Shown piece by piece: positions 1 through 8,128 of a stretch of 64,000 nucleotides of DNA (the first letter of the stretch is position 1; each line of letters begins with the position of its first letter). The stretch is taken from assembly GCF_023276405.1 (NCBI RefSeq), contig NZ_JALRMO010000001.1, positions 744,001 through 808,000 on the forward strand, in the 5' to 3' direction. This DNA comes from Paenibacillus hamazuiensis (GTDB lineage: Bacteria; Bacillota; Bacilli; Paenibacillales; NBRC-103111). Under the pieces are notes generated by a model, which was given only the letters and a program-made list of their open reading frames with translations, ran no database searches and was not told the origin of the DNA. The position numbers and the translations under genes are program-made.

Positions 1-927
1 CAGCTCATACAGCGAAGCGATCGCTTCGCTGCGCTCCATCGGAGGCCGCGTCATGCCGCCGCTCACGCTGATTTCGGCGCCGGGCAGAAGCGGCGTCAGC
101 CCGGCAATGGCGGCTTCGATCCGCATCGCTTCCTCCATGGTGGCGACGCGTACGTCGATGTCCGCTTCCGCGTGGTCGGCCACCACGTTGCTGCCGATCC
201 CTCCGCGGATCACGCCGACATTTACGGTCGTTCCCCGCTCGTAATCGGTCATGGCGTGCAGCCGCTGAATTTGGCAGGCGAGCTCCTGAATCGCCGATAC
301 GCCGTTCTGCGGGTTCACTCCGGCATGCGCGGATATGCCCTTGACGGTCAGCTTGAAGCGGCCGCTGCCTTTGCGGGACGTCTTCAGCGCGCCGCTCGGC
401 TCCATCGGCGGCTCCAGCACGAAAGCGGCGGCGGACTGCCGCGCCGCTTCTTCAATCAGGCCGCGCGATGTCGGGCTGCCGATTTCTTCGTCGCTGTTGA
501 TCAGCAGCAGGACTTTTTTGTCTGCGGGAAACCGGCCGGTATCCCGCAGCGCCTTCAGCGCAAACATCGCCTGCAGCAGACCGGCCTTCATATCGTAGAC
601 GCCGGGGCCGTAGGCGTTGCCGTTCTCGATGCGGAACGGGCGGCGGCCGGCTTCCCCGGGCGGCCATACGGTATCGTAATGGCCGACGAGCAAAATTTGC
701 CTCGCGCCTTCGCCGACTTCGCACAGCAGCCGGTCCCCGGCGGCAGGATGAGGGATGCGGGTGACGCGCCCGCCGGTAAGGCGGGGGAAGAGCGCCGCGT
801 ACCAGTCCGCCATCGCGTCGCCCGCTTCCTTGCTTTTGGAAGGCGAATCCATATTGACGCTTATTTCAAGGAGCCTAAGCAGCTCGGGAAGGCCGGATTC
901 GATATGTTCGGTTAGTGTTAATGACAT
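1..927 (-). CDS. M20-family metallopeptidase (carboxypeptidase G2/ArgE-like), 3' end outside window
   Basis: This reading frame stays open from an ATG at 927 to the window edge (309 codons), so the C-terminus is missing. Zinc-peptidase motifs of family M20 are visible: VGHYDTV (His83) and its Asp, GVYDMKAG with the bridging Asp, NSDEEIGS with the catalytic Glu pair, and VLEPPME with the later Glu. A dimerisation-type stretch (GISAHAGVNPQNG) follows. The family removes acyl groups or C-terminal amino acids, and the CPG2 branch releases glutamate. A GGAG site lies about 13 bases before the ATG. The gene starts 18 bases after the upstream permease, so it is probably the last-read gene of the ABC operon, and may process the imported compound. 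The substrate cannot be told from sequence. Confidence 0.85.
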   Translation of the reverse strand, partial: MSLTLTEHIESGLPELLRLLEISVNMDSPSKSKEAGDAMADWYAALFPRLTGGRVTRIPHPAAGDRLLCEVGEGARQILLVGHYDTVWPPGEAGRRPFRIENGNAYGPGVYDMKAGLLQAMFALKALRDTGRFPADKKVLLLINSDEEIGSPTSRGLIEEAARQSAAAFVLEPPMEPSGALKTSRKGSGRFKLTVKGISAHAGVNPQNGVSAIQELACQIQRLHAMTDYERGTTVNVGVIRGGIGSNVVADHAEADIDVRVATMEEAMRIEAAIAGLTPLLPGAEISVSGGMTRPPMERSEAIASLYEL

Positions 928-945
928 AGCTGTAATGCATCTCCG

Positions 946-1749
946 TTAGTGGGATTGCGAATTGGAGCCGAACAATCGGTCCAAACCGTACACGCGCTCC
1001 AAGATGATGATAAAGATAAGGCTCAGCAAAATAACTACCGACGAAATCGAAGCGACCAGCGGATCGAGAGATTCCTGCATGTGGCTGAAAATCGCCAGCG
1101 GCAGCGTCGTCGTCGACGGGGATATCAGGAACAGCGAAACTGTCACGTTATCGAACGAGGTCAGAAACGCAAAGATCATTCCCGACATAATCGCCGGTTT
1201 AAGCAGCGGCAGCGTAATGTCCCGGAATACGTGAAACGGCTTCGCTCCCATAATATAAGCCGCACGTTCGAGCGTGTAATCGAAAGAGCTGAGTCCCGTC
1301 AGAACGAGGCGGACGACGTAAGGAATGGAAATCAGCACGTGCGCAAGCAGCAGGCCGATAAACGTTCCGGCAATTCCGATCCGCGTAAAAAACAGCAGCG
1401 CCGCGATCCCGATGATCAGCGCAGGTACCGTCAGAGGCGAAAGCATCAAACCGTTCAAAAATCCGCTGCCGCGAAACTTGTATTTATGCAGCGCCAGTCC
1501 CGCCAGCGTGCCGATGATCGTAGCGAAAACGGCGGTCAATGCCGCGAGCTCGAGACTGAACAGAAACGATTCCGTAAACTCGGGCCGGTCGAAAATTTTG
1601 ACGTACCACATGCCGGAGAACCCGACGGGCGGAAACGACAAATATTTGACCGACGTGAACGAAGTCGGGATGACGACCAGCAGCGGAGAGACGACAAACA
1701 GCAAGACGATGAACGTAACGATGCCGAGCGGCCAGTTTCTTTTCGTCAT
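946..1749 (-). CDS. ABC transporter permease, PotC type
   Basis: A 267-residue integral membrane protein with about six hydrophobic segments and the binding-protein-dependent permease (EAA) loop around ERAAYIMGAKPFHVFRDITLP, which docks on the ATPase. It resembles PotC/YdcV permeases of the spermidine/putrescine/iron family. Its ATG overlaps the stop of the other permease by four bases (ATGA), which implies translational coupling. With the neighbouring PotB-like permease it should form the heterodimeric channel. The family is confident; the ligand is not. Confidence 0.9.
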   Translation of the reverse strand: MTKRNWPLGIVTFIVLLFVVSPLLVVIPTSFTSVKYLSFPPVGFSGMWYVKIFDRPEFTESFLFSLELAALTAVFATIIGTLAGLALHKYKFRGSGFLNGLMLSPLTVPALIIGIAALLFFTRIGIAGTFIGLLLAHVLISIPYVVRLVLTGLSSFDYTLERAAYIMGAKPFHVFRDITLPLLKPAIMSGMIFAFLTSFDNVTVSLFLISPSTTTLPLAIFSHMQESLDPLVASISSVVILLSLIFIIILERVYGLDRLFGSNSQSH

Positions 1750-2603
1750 GAGGAGAACACCTCCTTATAACGCTTCGTTTCCACGAGCCGGGTAAACAGG
1801 CTGACCAGAACGACCGTCGACGCCAGCAGCAGGAAGGAAAGCGCGGCGCCCATTTGCCAATTCAATTGGGTCATGATTTTCTCGTAAGCGATGACCGGAA
1901 GCACCTTCACCGATGTGCCGCCCATCAAGGCCGGTGTGACAAACGAGCTCATGGACAGGCTGAAGACGAGCGTCGAGCCGGCCAGCATGCCCGGCAGCGT
2001 CAGCGGCAGCACGACGGTGAAAAACGTGCGCAGCTTGCCTGCGCCCAAAATCCCCGCCGCTTTAAACAAAGAGCCGTCGATCTGGTATAGGCTCGTGGCG
2101 ATCGCCAAAATCATGTAAACGATCAGCGAATCGGTCAGGCCGATCACGACGCCCAGCTCGTTGTACATCAGCTTGAGCGGCCGCTCTACGATGCTCAGCT
2201 TCAGCAGCGCGTTGTTGATGAGCCCTTTTTCGCCGAGAATGATAACCCAGCCGAAGTTGCGGATGACCACGCTCACCAGGTGCGGCGCGATGATCAGAAA
2301 CGTAATAAAGCCGCGCATCTTGCTTGTCGTCTGAGCCATGAACATCGCAACCGGATAGCCGAAAATAAAGCAGGCGACGACCGTATACAAGCTGAGCTTC
2401 ACCGTACGCCATAAAATTTGCAAATAATAAGGATCCTGGACCAGCAGCAAATAATTTTCGAATGAAAACTGTTCGTGTTTGTCTTGAAAGCTGAGCAGCA
2501 AAATGTACAGCATCGGCAGCAAAAACACGCCGAGCAGCACGACAAGCGCGGGAACGAGCAGGTAAAAGGCGGTGAGCTTCATGCGGCTGCGTTCCTGCTT
2601 CAT
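1746..2603 (-). CDS. ABC transporter permease, PotB type
   Basis: A 285-residue membrane protein with a hydrophobic first segment (residues about 9-30) and an EAA-type loop at FKAAGILGAGKLRTFFTVVLP. This matches PotB/YdcU permeases. The start overlaps the ATPase stop by four bases and the stop overlaps the PotC-like start by four bases, so the three genes form one tightly coupled transcript. It is the likely partner of the PotC-like permease. The shifted-frame ORFs across this stretch are not supported. Confidence 0.9.
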   Translation of the reverse strand: MKQERSRMKLTAFYLLVPALVVLLGVFLLPMLYILLLSFQDKHEQFSFENYLLLVQDPYYLQILWRTVKLSLYTVVACFIFGYPVAMFMAQTTSKMRGFITFLIIAPHLVSVVIRNFGWVIILGEKGLINNALLKLSIVERPLKLMYNELGVVIGLTDSLIVYMILAIATSLYQIDGSLFKAAGILGAGKLRTFFTVVLPLTLPGMLAGSTLVFSLSMSSFVTPALMGGTSVKVLPVIAYEKIMTQLNWQMGAALSFLLLASTVVLVSLFTRLVETKRYKEVFSS

Positions 2604-3703
2604 TGTCCGTGCCCCTTTCCGGGGAAGACGAAAACGTCTTCAGGCTTCCACTCCAAATACACCGTTTGTCCCTGGGCAAAGGCGGCTTCCTGATGGCCGC
2701 TTTGTATGCGCACGGTCATCGCGTACCGTCCGACCCGGACTTCGCACTCCGTATAAGCGCCGAGGAATGAGGTCAGCTTTACGGTTCCCATGACCCGATT
2801 CGTATCGAGGGTTCCTCGGTTATCGGAGTAAATCGCGATTTTTTCCGGCCTGACATAGATCGATACATTGTCGCCGGCTTTGACCTGTGAGCTCTTGGAT
2901 TCCGCGATCAAAGTCAGACCTTCATCGGTTCTCAGCGAAAGCTTGTTCCCGACCGCCTGCTCCACGACACCCGGCATCTTGTTGGACTTGCCTATAAACG
3001 TATGGACAAATTCGGAAGCCGGGCGGTTGTATATATCCCATGGCGTGCCGATCTGCTCAACCTTCCCGTGATCGAGCACGACGATGCGGCTCGACATATA
3101 AAGCGCTTCCTCCTGATCGTGAGTGACAAAAATCGTCGTGACCCCGATCTCCTGCTGCAGCCGCTTCATCTCGTCGCGCAGCTCCTCGCGCAGCTTGGCG
3201 TCAAGGTTGCTGAGCGGCTCGTCGAGCAGCAGCAGCGACGGCTCGGTGACGAGCGCCCGCGCGATCGCGATCCGCTGCCGTTGGCCGCCGGACAGCTGCT
3301 TCGGGTACCGGTCCGCGACATGCGGAAGCTTGACCAGCTCAAGCACTTTGCTTACCCGTGAGGCGATTTCCGTCTTGGGCACCTTCCGCAGCTTCAGTCC
3401 GTACGCGACATTTTCGAAAATGGTCATGTGCGGGAACAGCGAATACGTCTGGAACACCATGCCGAGCTCGCGTTTATTGGAAGGGACGCCGTTCATCCGC
3501 TTCCCTTTGATAAACAGCTCTCCCTGATCCGGCTCGAGGAAGCCGGCTATCATATTCAGCGTCGTCGTTTTTCCGCATCCGGACGGACCGAGAAAGGAGA
3601 TGCATTCGCCTTTCTCGATCTGGATGCTGAAATCGTCGACAACCACATTGGAGCCAAATTTCTTCTGGATGTTTTTCAGTTCGACGTCAATGTGTTTGCT
3701 CAC
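2600..3703 (-). CDS. ABC transporter ATP-binding protein, PotA type
   Basis: A 367-residue ATPase with Walker A (GPSGCGKTT, near residue 40), signature (LSGGQRQRIAIARAL), Walker B (LLLLDEPLSNLDA) and the switch His (FVTHDQEEA). The region after about residue 240 is a TOBE-type domain, as expected for PotA/FbpC/CysA importers. The gene starts 11 bases after the binding-protein stop. It powers the importer formed with the two permeases. The class is certain; polyamine, phosphonate, iron or another ligand would all be compatible with the sequence. Confidence 0.93.
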   Translation of the reverse strand: MSKHIDVELKNIQKKFGSNVVVDDFSIQIEKGECISFLGPSGCGKTTTLNMIAGFLEPDQGELFIKGKRMNGVPSNKRELGMVFQTYSLFPHMTIFENVAYGLKLRKVPKTEIASRVSKVLELVKLPHVADRYPKQLSGGQRQRIAIARALVTEPSLLLLDEPLSNLDAKLREELRDEMKRLQQEIGVTTIFVTHDQEEALYMSSRIVVLDHGKVEQIGTPWDIYNRPASEFVHTFIGKSNKMPGVVEQAVGNKLSLRTDEGLTLIAESKSSQVKAGDNVSIYVRPEKIAIYSDNRGTLDTNRVMGTVKLTSFLGAYTECEVRVGRYAMTVRIQSGHQEAAFAQGQTVYLEWKPEDVFVFPGKGHGQ

Positions 3704-3714
3704 GTGGCATCACC

Positions 3715-4830
3715 TTATTTTCCGACTTTGGGAGCTACTTCCTTATTGAAACGGTCAAGCCACTCCGGCGTTTTTTGTCCGACGACCTCGAGATCGAAAT
3801 TAACGACTTTGCCGCGGTCGAAGCTCAGCTTTTTGGCCAAATCGTCCGGAAGCTTGACATCGACGGCAGGGTTATAATACAGCTTGCTGCCGTACAGCGT
3901 TTGGATTTCATCCGATAACAAAAAGTCGATGAACAGCTTCGCATTCGGGTTTTTCGCGCCTTTGACGATGGTCGCTACGTTCGGAACGAGGTTGGAGCCT
4001 TCCTTCGGAATGACGAATTCCAGGTTCAGGCCCGCGTCCTTCTGTACGAGGCTTCTCGCCATCGTCCAGGTCGTGTAGGCCGCCGTCTTGTTTTGCATAT
4101 CCTGCTGCAGCTGCGCGGAAGATTTGGCGAACGTCGGCATGTAACCTGCGATCGTCTTCAGCTTCTCGAAGCCGGGGTCCATATTTTTCTCGGAGCCGCC
4201 GTTCGCATAAGCGAGCATGATCAGCGCGGAGCGTCCGAAGTTGCTGGAAATTTCGGCGATGCTCAGGTTGCCCTTCATTTCCGGTTTCGCCAGATCGTTC
4301 CACGATTGGGGGACCGGCAGCCCCTTCGCTTTCACAATCTCTGCGTTGTACGAAATGCCCATCGGCGTAAAATTGACCGCCACCCCGCTGTTATCTTTGA
4401 CCTTCAGCTCGGGGGCGACTTTTTTCATATTCGGAATATCTTTGTCCGAGAGCGTTTCCCACAGTCCTTCGACGCGGCCGCCTTCCTGCTCCCCGCCTTC
4501 GATCACCGTGACGTCGATTTGCGGCGAGGCCTTCTGCGCCTTCACCTTGGCGACGATTTCCGTGGATACGCCGGAAACGTAAGTCAGCTTCACATCGGGA
4601 TATTTCGCATTGAACTTTTTGAAAATTTCATCTTTCATCAGCTGCTCGACCGTTGCCCCGTTGCCCGCGACAACAAGCTGCTTCTCGGGTGCCGTATTAG
4701 CCGGAGCCGTGCCTGCAGCCGCCCCTGTTCCCGTTCCGGCTTGATCCGCTTTCGGCGCAGGCGAGCCGCAGCCTGCCAGCACGGTACCGCACAAGGCGGC
4801 GACGGAAAGAATTGTACCCCATTTTTTCAT
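3715..4830 (-). CDS. Extracellular solute-binding lipoprotein, PotD/2-aminoethylphosphonate type
   Basis: This 371-residue protein begins MKKWGTILSVAALCGTVLAGCG, a lipoprotein signal with lipobox LAGC, followed by an Ala/Pro/Gly linker. The mature part reads as a periplasmic-binding-protein type 2 fold (QLVVAGNGATVEQLM, DVTVIEGGEQEGG, FTPMGISYNAE). It is the first gene of the minus-strand operon and lies downstream of a good sigma-A promoter and operator-like repeats. It would capture the ligand at the cell surface for the PotABC-like complex. The presence of an M20 peptidase at the operon end suggests an acylated or peptide-like ligand, which is inference. Confidence 0.9.
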   Translation of the reverse strand: MKKWGTILSVAALCGTVLAGCGSPAPKADQAGTGTGAAAGTAPANTAPEKQLVVAGNGATVEQLMKDEIFKKFNAKYPDVKLTYVSGVSTEIVAKVKAQKASPQIDVTVIEGGEQEGGRVEGLWETLSDKDIPNMKKVAPELKVKDNSGVAVNFTPMGISYNAEIVKAKGLPVPQSWNDLAKPEMKGNLSIAEISSNFGRSALIMLAYANGGSEKNMDPGFEKLKTIAGYMPTFAKSSAQLQQDMQNKTAAYTTWTMARSLVQKDAGLNLEFVIPKEGSNLVPNVATIVKGAKNPNAKLFIDFLLSDEIQTLYGSKLYYNPAVDVKLPDDLAKKLSFDRGKVVNFDLEVVGQKTPEWLDRFNKEVAPKVGK

Positions 4831-4862
4831 AAGAAGTTCCTCCTCGTAGATGTTGGAAGTTT

Positions 4863-4898
4863 GTTCACTATATGTGAACGTTGTTTTCTATATGTGAA
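4863..4898. promoter_or_regulatory. Palindrome plus direct repeat, candidate IclR-family operator
   Basis: GTTCACTATATGTGAAC at 4863-4879 is an inverted repeat with arms GTTCAC/GTGAAC. The half CTATATGTGAA recurs 20 bases further on (4868-4878 and 4888-4898), about two helical turns away. The repeats sit just downstream of the inferred -10 of the minus-strand ABC operon, a position suited to repression. The divergent gene encodes an IclR regulator, the obvious candidate ligand. Confidence 0.55.
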
Positions 4899-4907
4899 TA
4901 TGCTAAA

Positions 4908-4937
4908 ATCTTAGCACGGGATCGTACCGCAGTGCAA
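4908..4937 (-). promoter_or_regulatory. Sigma-A-like promoter for the PotD-like operon
   Basis: On the minus strand, TTGCAC (4932-4937) and TAAGAT (4908-4913) are separated by 18 bases. They are followed by the operator-like repeats and then the binding-protein start at 4830. The match was read by eye. Confidence 0.5.
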
Positions 4938-4949
4938 TCATTTTTTTTG

Positions 4950-4961
4950 TGTGATGTCACA
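4950..4961. promoter_or_regulatory. TGTGATGTCACA palindrome in the divergent region
   Basis: A perfect inverted repeat (TGTGA/TCACA around TG) midway between the divergent starts, upstream of the minus-strand -35. It could be a second operator, for the IclR protein or another regulator. Confidence 0.35.
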
Positions 4962-5074
4962 TTTGTTTACACAAGTGATTCTAGGAAAAAAACACCATTT
5001 GTGGTACACTCGTTTATTATGCCTTTGATTACGTCATTCGGCCTCGGTGCCCAATTGTAAGGAGCATCATCTGC

Positions 5075-5833
5075 ATGGACAATCATTTATCCTCTGTCAA
5101 AAACAGCTGCAAGTTGTTGAAATTGTTTCTCGATTCCGGTAAGGAGCTAGGGGTCAGCGAGCTGAGCCGCCAGCTGCAGCTCTCCAAGGGAGCTGTGCAC
5201 AAACTGCTGATGACGCTGGAGAGCGAAGGGTTTATTAAGCAAAACCCCGCCAATAAGCAGTATGCCCTCGGCTACACGTTGCTAGAGCTCGGCAACAAAG
5301 TTTTGATGAATCATAATCTCGTGGAATTCGCCAAGCCTTTTCTGCTCAAGCTGGCGGATTTGACGCAGGAGTGCATCTGTCTGTGCGTCAGAGACCAGTT
5401 CGATGCGATTTACGTCGACAAAATCGAATCCAAGTACCCGATCCGCTTCAACGTCGACGTGTACCGGCGCTTCCCGATGTACGCCACCTCCGCCGCAAGG
5501 TCCATCCTGGCTTTCCGCGACGAAAGCTTCATCGACCGCGTGCTGTCGGAGGACATTCGCACCTTTACCCCGTATTCTCTCACCCAACCGGTTGAGATCA
5601 GGGAGAGATTGGCTCTTATCCGCGAGAACGGCTATGAAGTCAGCTCCAACATGCGCAATGTCGGCGTGACCGGGATTGCCGCCCCCATCTATGATGCGGA
5701 CGGTTCGGTCAACGCCGCGGTCAGCATCATCGGCCCCACGGACCGCGTGCAGCCTCATCTGGATTCATTTATCCGGCACGTGGTCGAAACGACCGGACAA
5801 ATTTCGAATCAGCAAGGCTTCAGAGGAAAATAA
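5075..5833 (+). CDS. IclR-family transcriptional regulator
   Basis: A 252-residue regulator with an N-terminal winged helix-turn-helix (residues about 8-60, ELSRQLQLSKGAVHKLLMTLESEGFI) and the IclR effector-binding domain (about 75-245, with YATSAARSILAF and the conserved GVTGIAAPI core). IclR proteins bind small carboxylates or aromatic acids and often act as repressors of adjacent catabolic genes. AAGGAG lies before the ATG. It is divergent from the PotD-like operon and sits upstream of the creatininase/CodA operon, so it could govern either or both. The effector is unknown. Confidence 0.92.
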   Translation: MDNHLSSVKNSCKLLKLFLDSGKELGVSELSRQLQLSKGAVHKLLMTLESEGFIKQNPANKQYALGYTLLELGNKVLMNHNLVEFAKPFLLKLADLTQECICLCVRDQFDAIYVDKIESKYPIRFNVDVYRRFPMYATSAARSILAFRDESFIDRVLSEDIRTFTPYSLTQPVEIRERLALIRENGYEVSSNMRNVGVTGIAAPIYDADGSVNAAVSIIGPTDRVQPHLDSFIRHVVETTGQISNQQGFRGK

Positions 5834-5854
5834 GCGGACCATTTCAATCGATCC

Positions 5855-5927
5855 GCAACAAGAAAAAGCAAAGCCTTTCTCCAAGGGGAACATTCTCCGA
5901 AGGGAAGCGCCTTGCTTTTTTTGTTGC
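5855..5927 (+). terminator. Rho-independent terminator after the IclR gene
   Basis: GCAACAAG-AAAAAGCAAAGC pairs with GCCTTGCTTTTTTTGTTGC, giving a long stem that ends in a T-rich run. The A-rich left arm means it could also act on the other strand. Confidence 0.7.
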
Positions 5928-5974
5928 ATAGAATTAAGGAAGCCAGGTGCTTGTTTGTTTTTCTGCTGCGAGCG

Positions 5975-6264
5975 GGCACCAATTCGGCGTCAGCCGAATC
6001 GTGCCGATCCCACATGTTCTGCATCGCAAAAACGTAAAGCGTGTCCGCCACAAGTTTTGCATAAGCAAAACCATGGCGGACAAAACGCGGGCCCGAGGCA
6101 CATACTTTCTCCTCCGACACCCGCCCAAAGTAAAGCGTGTTGGGGAGCAGGCTTTTTACACGAAGGTAAAAAGCCGCTCCCCGACAAACGCGAACTAGCA
6201 GCGAGCACTCCCTCAAACCGGGCGGGTCCAGGGCGCAAGCGCCTGGGGTCCCCCCGGCGGGGGG
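5975..6264. repeat. Array of five strong hairpins with a repeated lead-in
   Basis: The gap between the IclR gene and the creatininase operon holds no supported gene but five stem-loops: 5975-6005 (GGCAC..GTGCC enclosing ATTCGGC/GCCGAAT), 6043-6081 (GTCCGCCA..TGGCGGAC enclosing TTTTGC/GCAAAA), 6142-6182 (GGGGAGC..GCTCCCC enclosing GGCTTTTTAC/GTAAAAAGCC), 6228-6246 (CCAGG..CCTGG) and 6250-6264 (C6/G6). The words GTAAAGCGTGT at about 6034 and 6130 precede the second and third stems, suggesting a duplicated unit of about 97 bases. A 165-codon minus-strand ORF crosses this area but looks accidental. Confidence 0.6.
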
Positions 6265-6355
6265 ATTTAGGGGGGCGCAACGGCGCAACTCAAGTGCACC
6301 ACGCACAAAATGATATGTTCATGTTATGTTTTATGACAAATAGTCTGACATGACA

Positions 6356-6385
6356 TTTACCCGCCGCTTTGCGCTCCGTTACAAT
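6356..6385 (+). promoter_or_regulatory. Candidate promoter of the creatininase operon
   Basis: TTTACC (6356-6361) and TACAAT (6380-6385) lie 18 bases apart, giving a leader of only about 20 bases before the ribosome site at 6397. The repeated word ATGACA at 6333 and 6350 could be operator halves. The match is moderate. Confidence 0.4.
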
Positions 6386-6410
6386 GAAGAAAAAACGGAG
6401 GTGCATGAAG

Positions 6411-7256
6411 GTGGGTTCGAGATATGATGGGAAAGCTTGGAACGACAAGTTTTTGCCTGGTTTAAGCAAGGTGAAAGTCGCGCAAATTCCGAAGGACGAG
6501 GCGCTTGTCGTGCTGCCGGTAGGCGCGACGGAGCAGCATGGGCCGCATATGCCGGTGTTCACGGACACGTTGATCGCGGAAGCTTTCCTGACACGTGCAT
6601 TCGAAGAGCTGCCCGATCATGCGCAGGTGTGGCTGCTGCCTCCGCTCGCGTTCGGCAAAAGCACCGAGCACGGCTCGCATCCCGGCACGATCACGCTGTC
6701 GGCGACGACGCTCATGCAGGTGCTGCTCGATATTGCGCGAAGCCTCGCACGCAGCGGGTTTCAAAAGCTGCTGCTGCTGAACACCCATGGCGGCAATACG
6801 GATTTGCTCAACATGATGGCCAGGGAGATCCGGATCGATACCGGAATGGCGGTGTTCCGGCTTGACCCCGGCTCGCTCGGACTCGGGGAGGGGCTGATTT
6901 CCTCCGCGGAAAAACAAGTCGGCATCCATGCCGGCGACGTGGAAACATCGATCGTGCTCGCCGTCAAACGGGAGTGGGTCGATATGAGCCTCGCCCCATG
7001 CGAGCTGCCCCGCTTCCCCGAATCGCGCTATTTGCAGTTTCGCGGCAAAGCGTTCGCCTGGGTCATGGACGATTTGTCCGAATCCGGCATCTCCGGGGAC
7101 GCGACGCAGGCGACCGCGGAAAAAGGAGAGGCGATGCTGGCGCTCGGCGGAAAGCTGCTTGCCGAAGCGCTGCTGGAAATCTCCCGCTTTGAAATGTCCT
7201 CGCTAAAAGCCGCAGAAGCTGATCCGGCCGGTCTGACAACATCGGGGGTGATTTAA
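6411..7256 (+). CDS. Creatininase-family amidohydrolase
   Basis: The protein has the creatininase-fold signatures: VLPVGATEQHGPHMPVFTDT (metal Glu/His/Asp) near residue 30, LLLNTHGGNTD near 125, and HAGDVETS near 170 with a metal-binding Glu. Members hydrolyse cyclic or formyl amides using two divalent metals (creatinine, mycofactocin precursor, FAPy deformylase). I place the start at GTG 6411 because GGAGGTG at 6397-6403 gives 7-base spacing; in-frame ATGs at 6384 and 6405 are alternatives. The stop overlaps the ATPase start by one base. First gene of the seven-gene operon. The substrate is unassigned; the neighbours suggest a cyclic N-containing compound. Confidence 0.85.
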   Translation: MGSRYDGKAWNDKFLPGLSKVKVAQIPKDEALVVLPVGATEQHGPHMPVFTDTLIAEAFLTRAFEELPDHAQVWLLPPLAFGKSTEHGSHPGTITLSATTLMQVLLDIARSLARSGFQKLLLLNTHGGNTDLLNMMAREIRIDTGMAVFRLDPGSLGLGEGLISSAEKQVGIHAGDVETSIVLAVKREWVDMSLAPCELPRFPESRYLQFRGKAFAWVMDDLSESGISGDATQATAEKGEAMLALGGKLLAEALLEISRFEMSSLKAAEADPAGLTTSGVI

Positions 7257-8083
7257 TGGAAGTACGTGCCGCAGAACTTCCCGCCGATTCCTCCATCGAA
7301 ACGTTCCCCTTTTTCCCGGGTACCGATGGAAAAACGCTCGTCCGCATGGACCATTTATCCAAAACGTACGCCAACGGCACGGTGGCCCTTCAGGATGTCA
7401 ATTTGACGATCAAGGAGGGCGAATTTCTCAGCTTTGTCGGTCCGTCCGGCTGCGGCAAATCGACGATTTTCAAAATGATCGCCGGGCTCGGCGAACCGAC
7501 CGGAGGCACGCTGGACATCCTCGGCATGACGCCGAAGGAGGCGCGCAAGCAAAGCGAAATCGCGTTTGTGTTCCAGGATCATACGCTGCTGCCATGGTGC
7601 ACGGTTCAAGACAACGTCGTTTTGCCGATGGCGCTGAAAGGCATCCCGAAAAAGCGGCAGAAGGAAGAGGCGGAGCGGGTGCTCGAGCTGGTCGGCCTGA
7701 AGGACTATATGAAGGTGCTGCCGAGGCAGCTGTCCGGCGGCATGAAAATGCGCGTGTCTATCGCCCGGGCGCTTATTGCTAGGCCCAAGCTGCTTCTCAT
7801 GGATGAACCGTTCGGCGCGCTCGACGAAATCACCCGTCAGACGCTGCAGGATGAGCTGCTCGGCATCTGGCGGCAGGACAACAAAATGACGGTGCTTTTC
7901 GTGACGCATAACGTGTTTGAGGCGGTATATTTGTCCACCCGGGTTATCGTCATGACGCCGAGGCCGGGCAAAGTATCGGCCGCCATCGATATACCGGTGC
8001 CGTTCCCAAGGGATGAAGCGTTCCGGACCGCTCCGGAGTTCGGCGAGTGGGTGCGCAAGGTATCGGGCGCTTTGAAGCATTAG
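7256..8083 (+). CDS. ABC transporter ATP-binding protein, NitT/TauT (SsuB/ThiZ) type
   Basis: A 275-residue ATPase with Walker A (GPSGCGKST), Q-loop (VFQDHTLLPW), signature (LSGGMKMRVSIARAL), Walker B (LLLMDEPFGALDE) and switch His (FVTHNVFEA). The LLPW and FGALD wording is typical of nitrate/taurine/sulfonate/pyrimidine importers. An N-terminal extension of about 25 residues precedes the domain. It partners the permease at 9474 and binding protein at 11724, although an FAD enzyme and a deaminase are interleaved between these genes. Confidence 0.92.
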   Translation: MEVRAAELPADSSIETFPFFPGTDGKTLVRMDHLSKTYANGTVALQDVNLTIKEGEFLSFVGPSGCGKSTIFKMIAGLGEPTGGTLDILGMTPKEARKQSEIAFVFQDHTLLPWCTVQDNVVLPMALKGIPKKRQKEEAERVLELVGLKDYMKVLPRQLSGGMKMRVSIARALIARPKLLLMDEPFGALDEITRQTLQDELLGIWRQDNKMTVLFVTHNVFEAVYLSTRVIVMTPRPGKVSAAIDIPVPFPRDEAFRTAPEFGEWVRKVSGALKH

Positions 8084-8128
8084 CTTTTATTTTATGCATG
8101 GCGACAAGGAGAGAGGAGTGGGCAAACA

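Noticed and set aside
5975-6264. CRISPR array
   Set aside because: The structures are dissimilar hairpins, not regularly spaced identical direct repeats, and no cas gene is present.
5809-6306. 165-codon minus-strand ORF across the hairpin array
   Set aside because: Its codons coincide with inverted repeats, it has no ribosome site and no recognisable domain.
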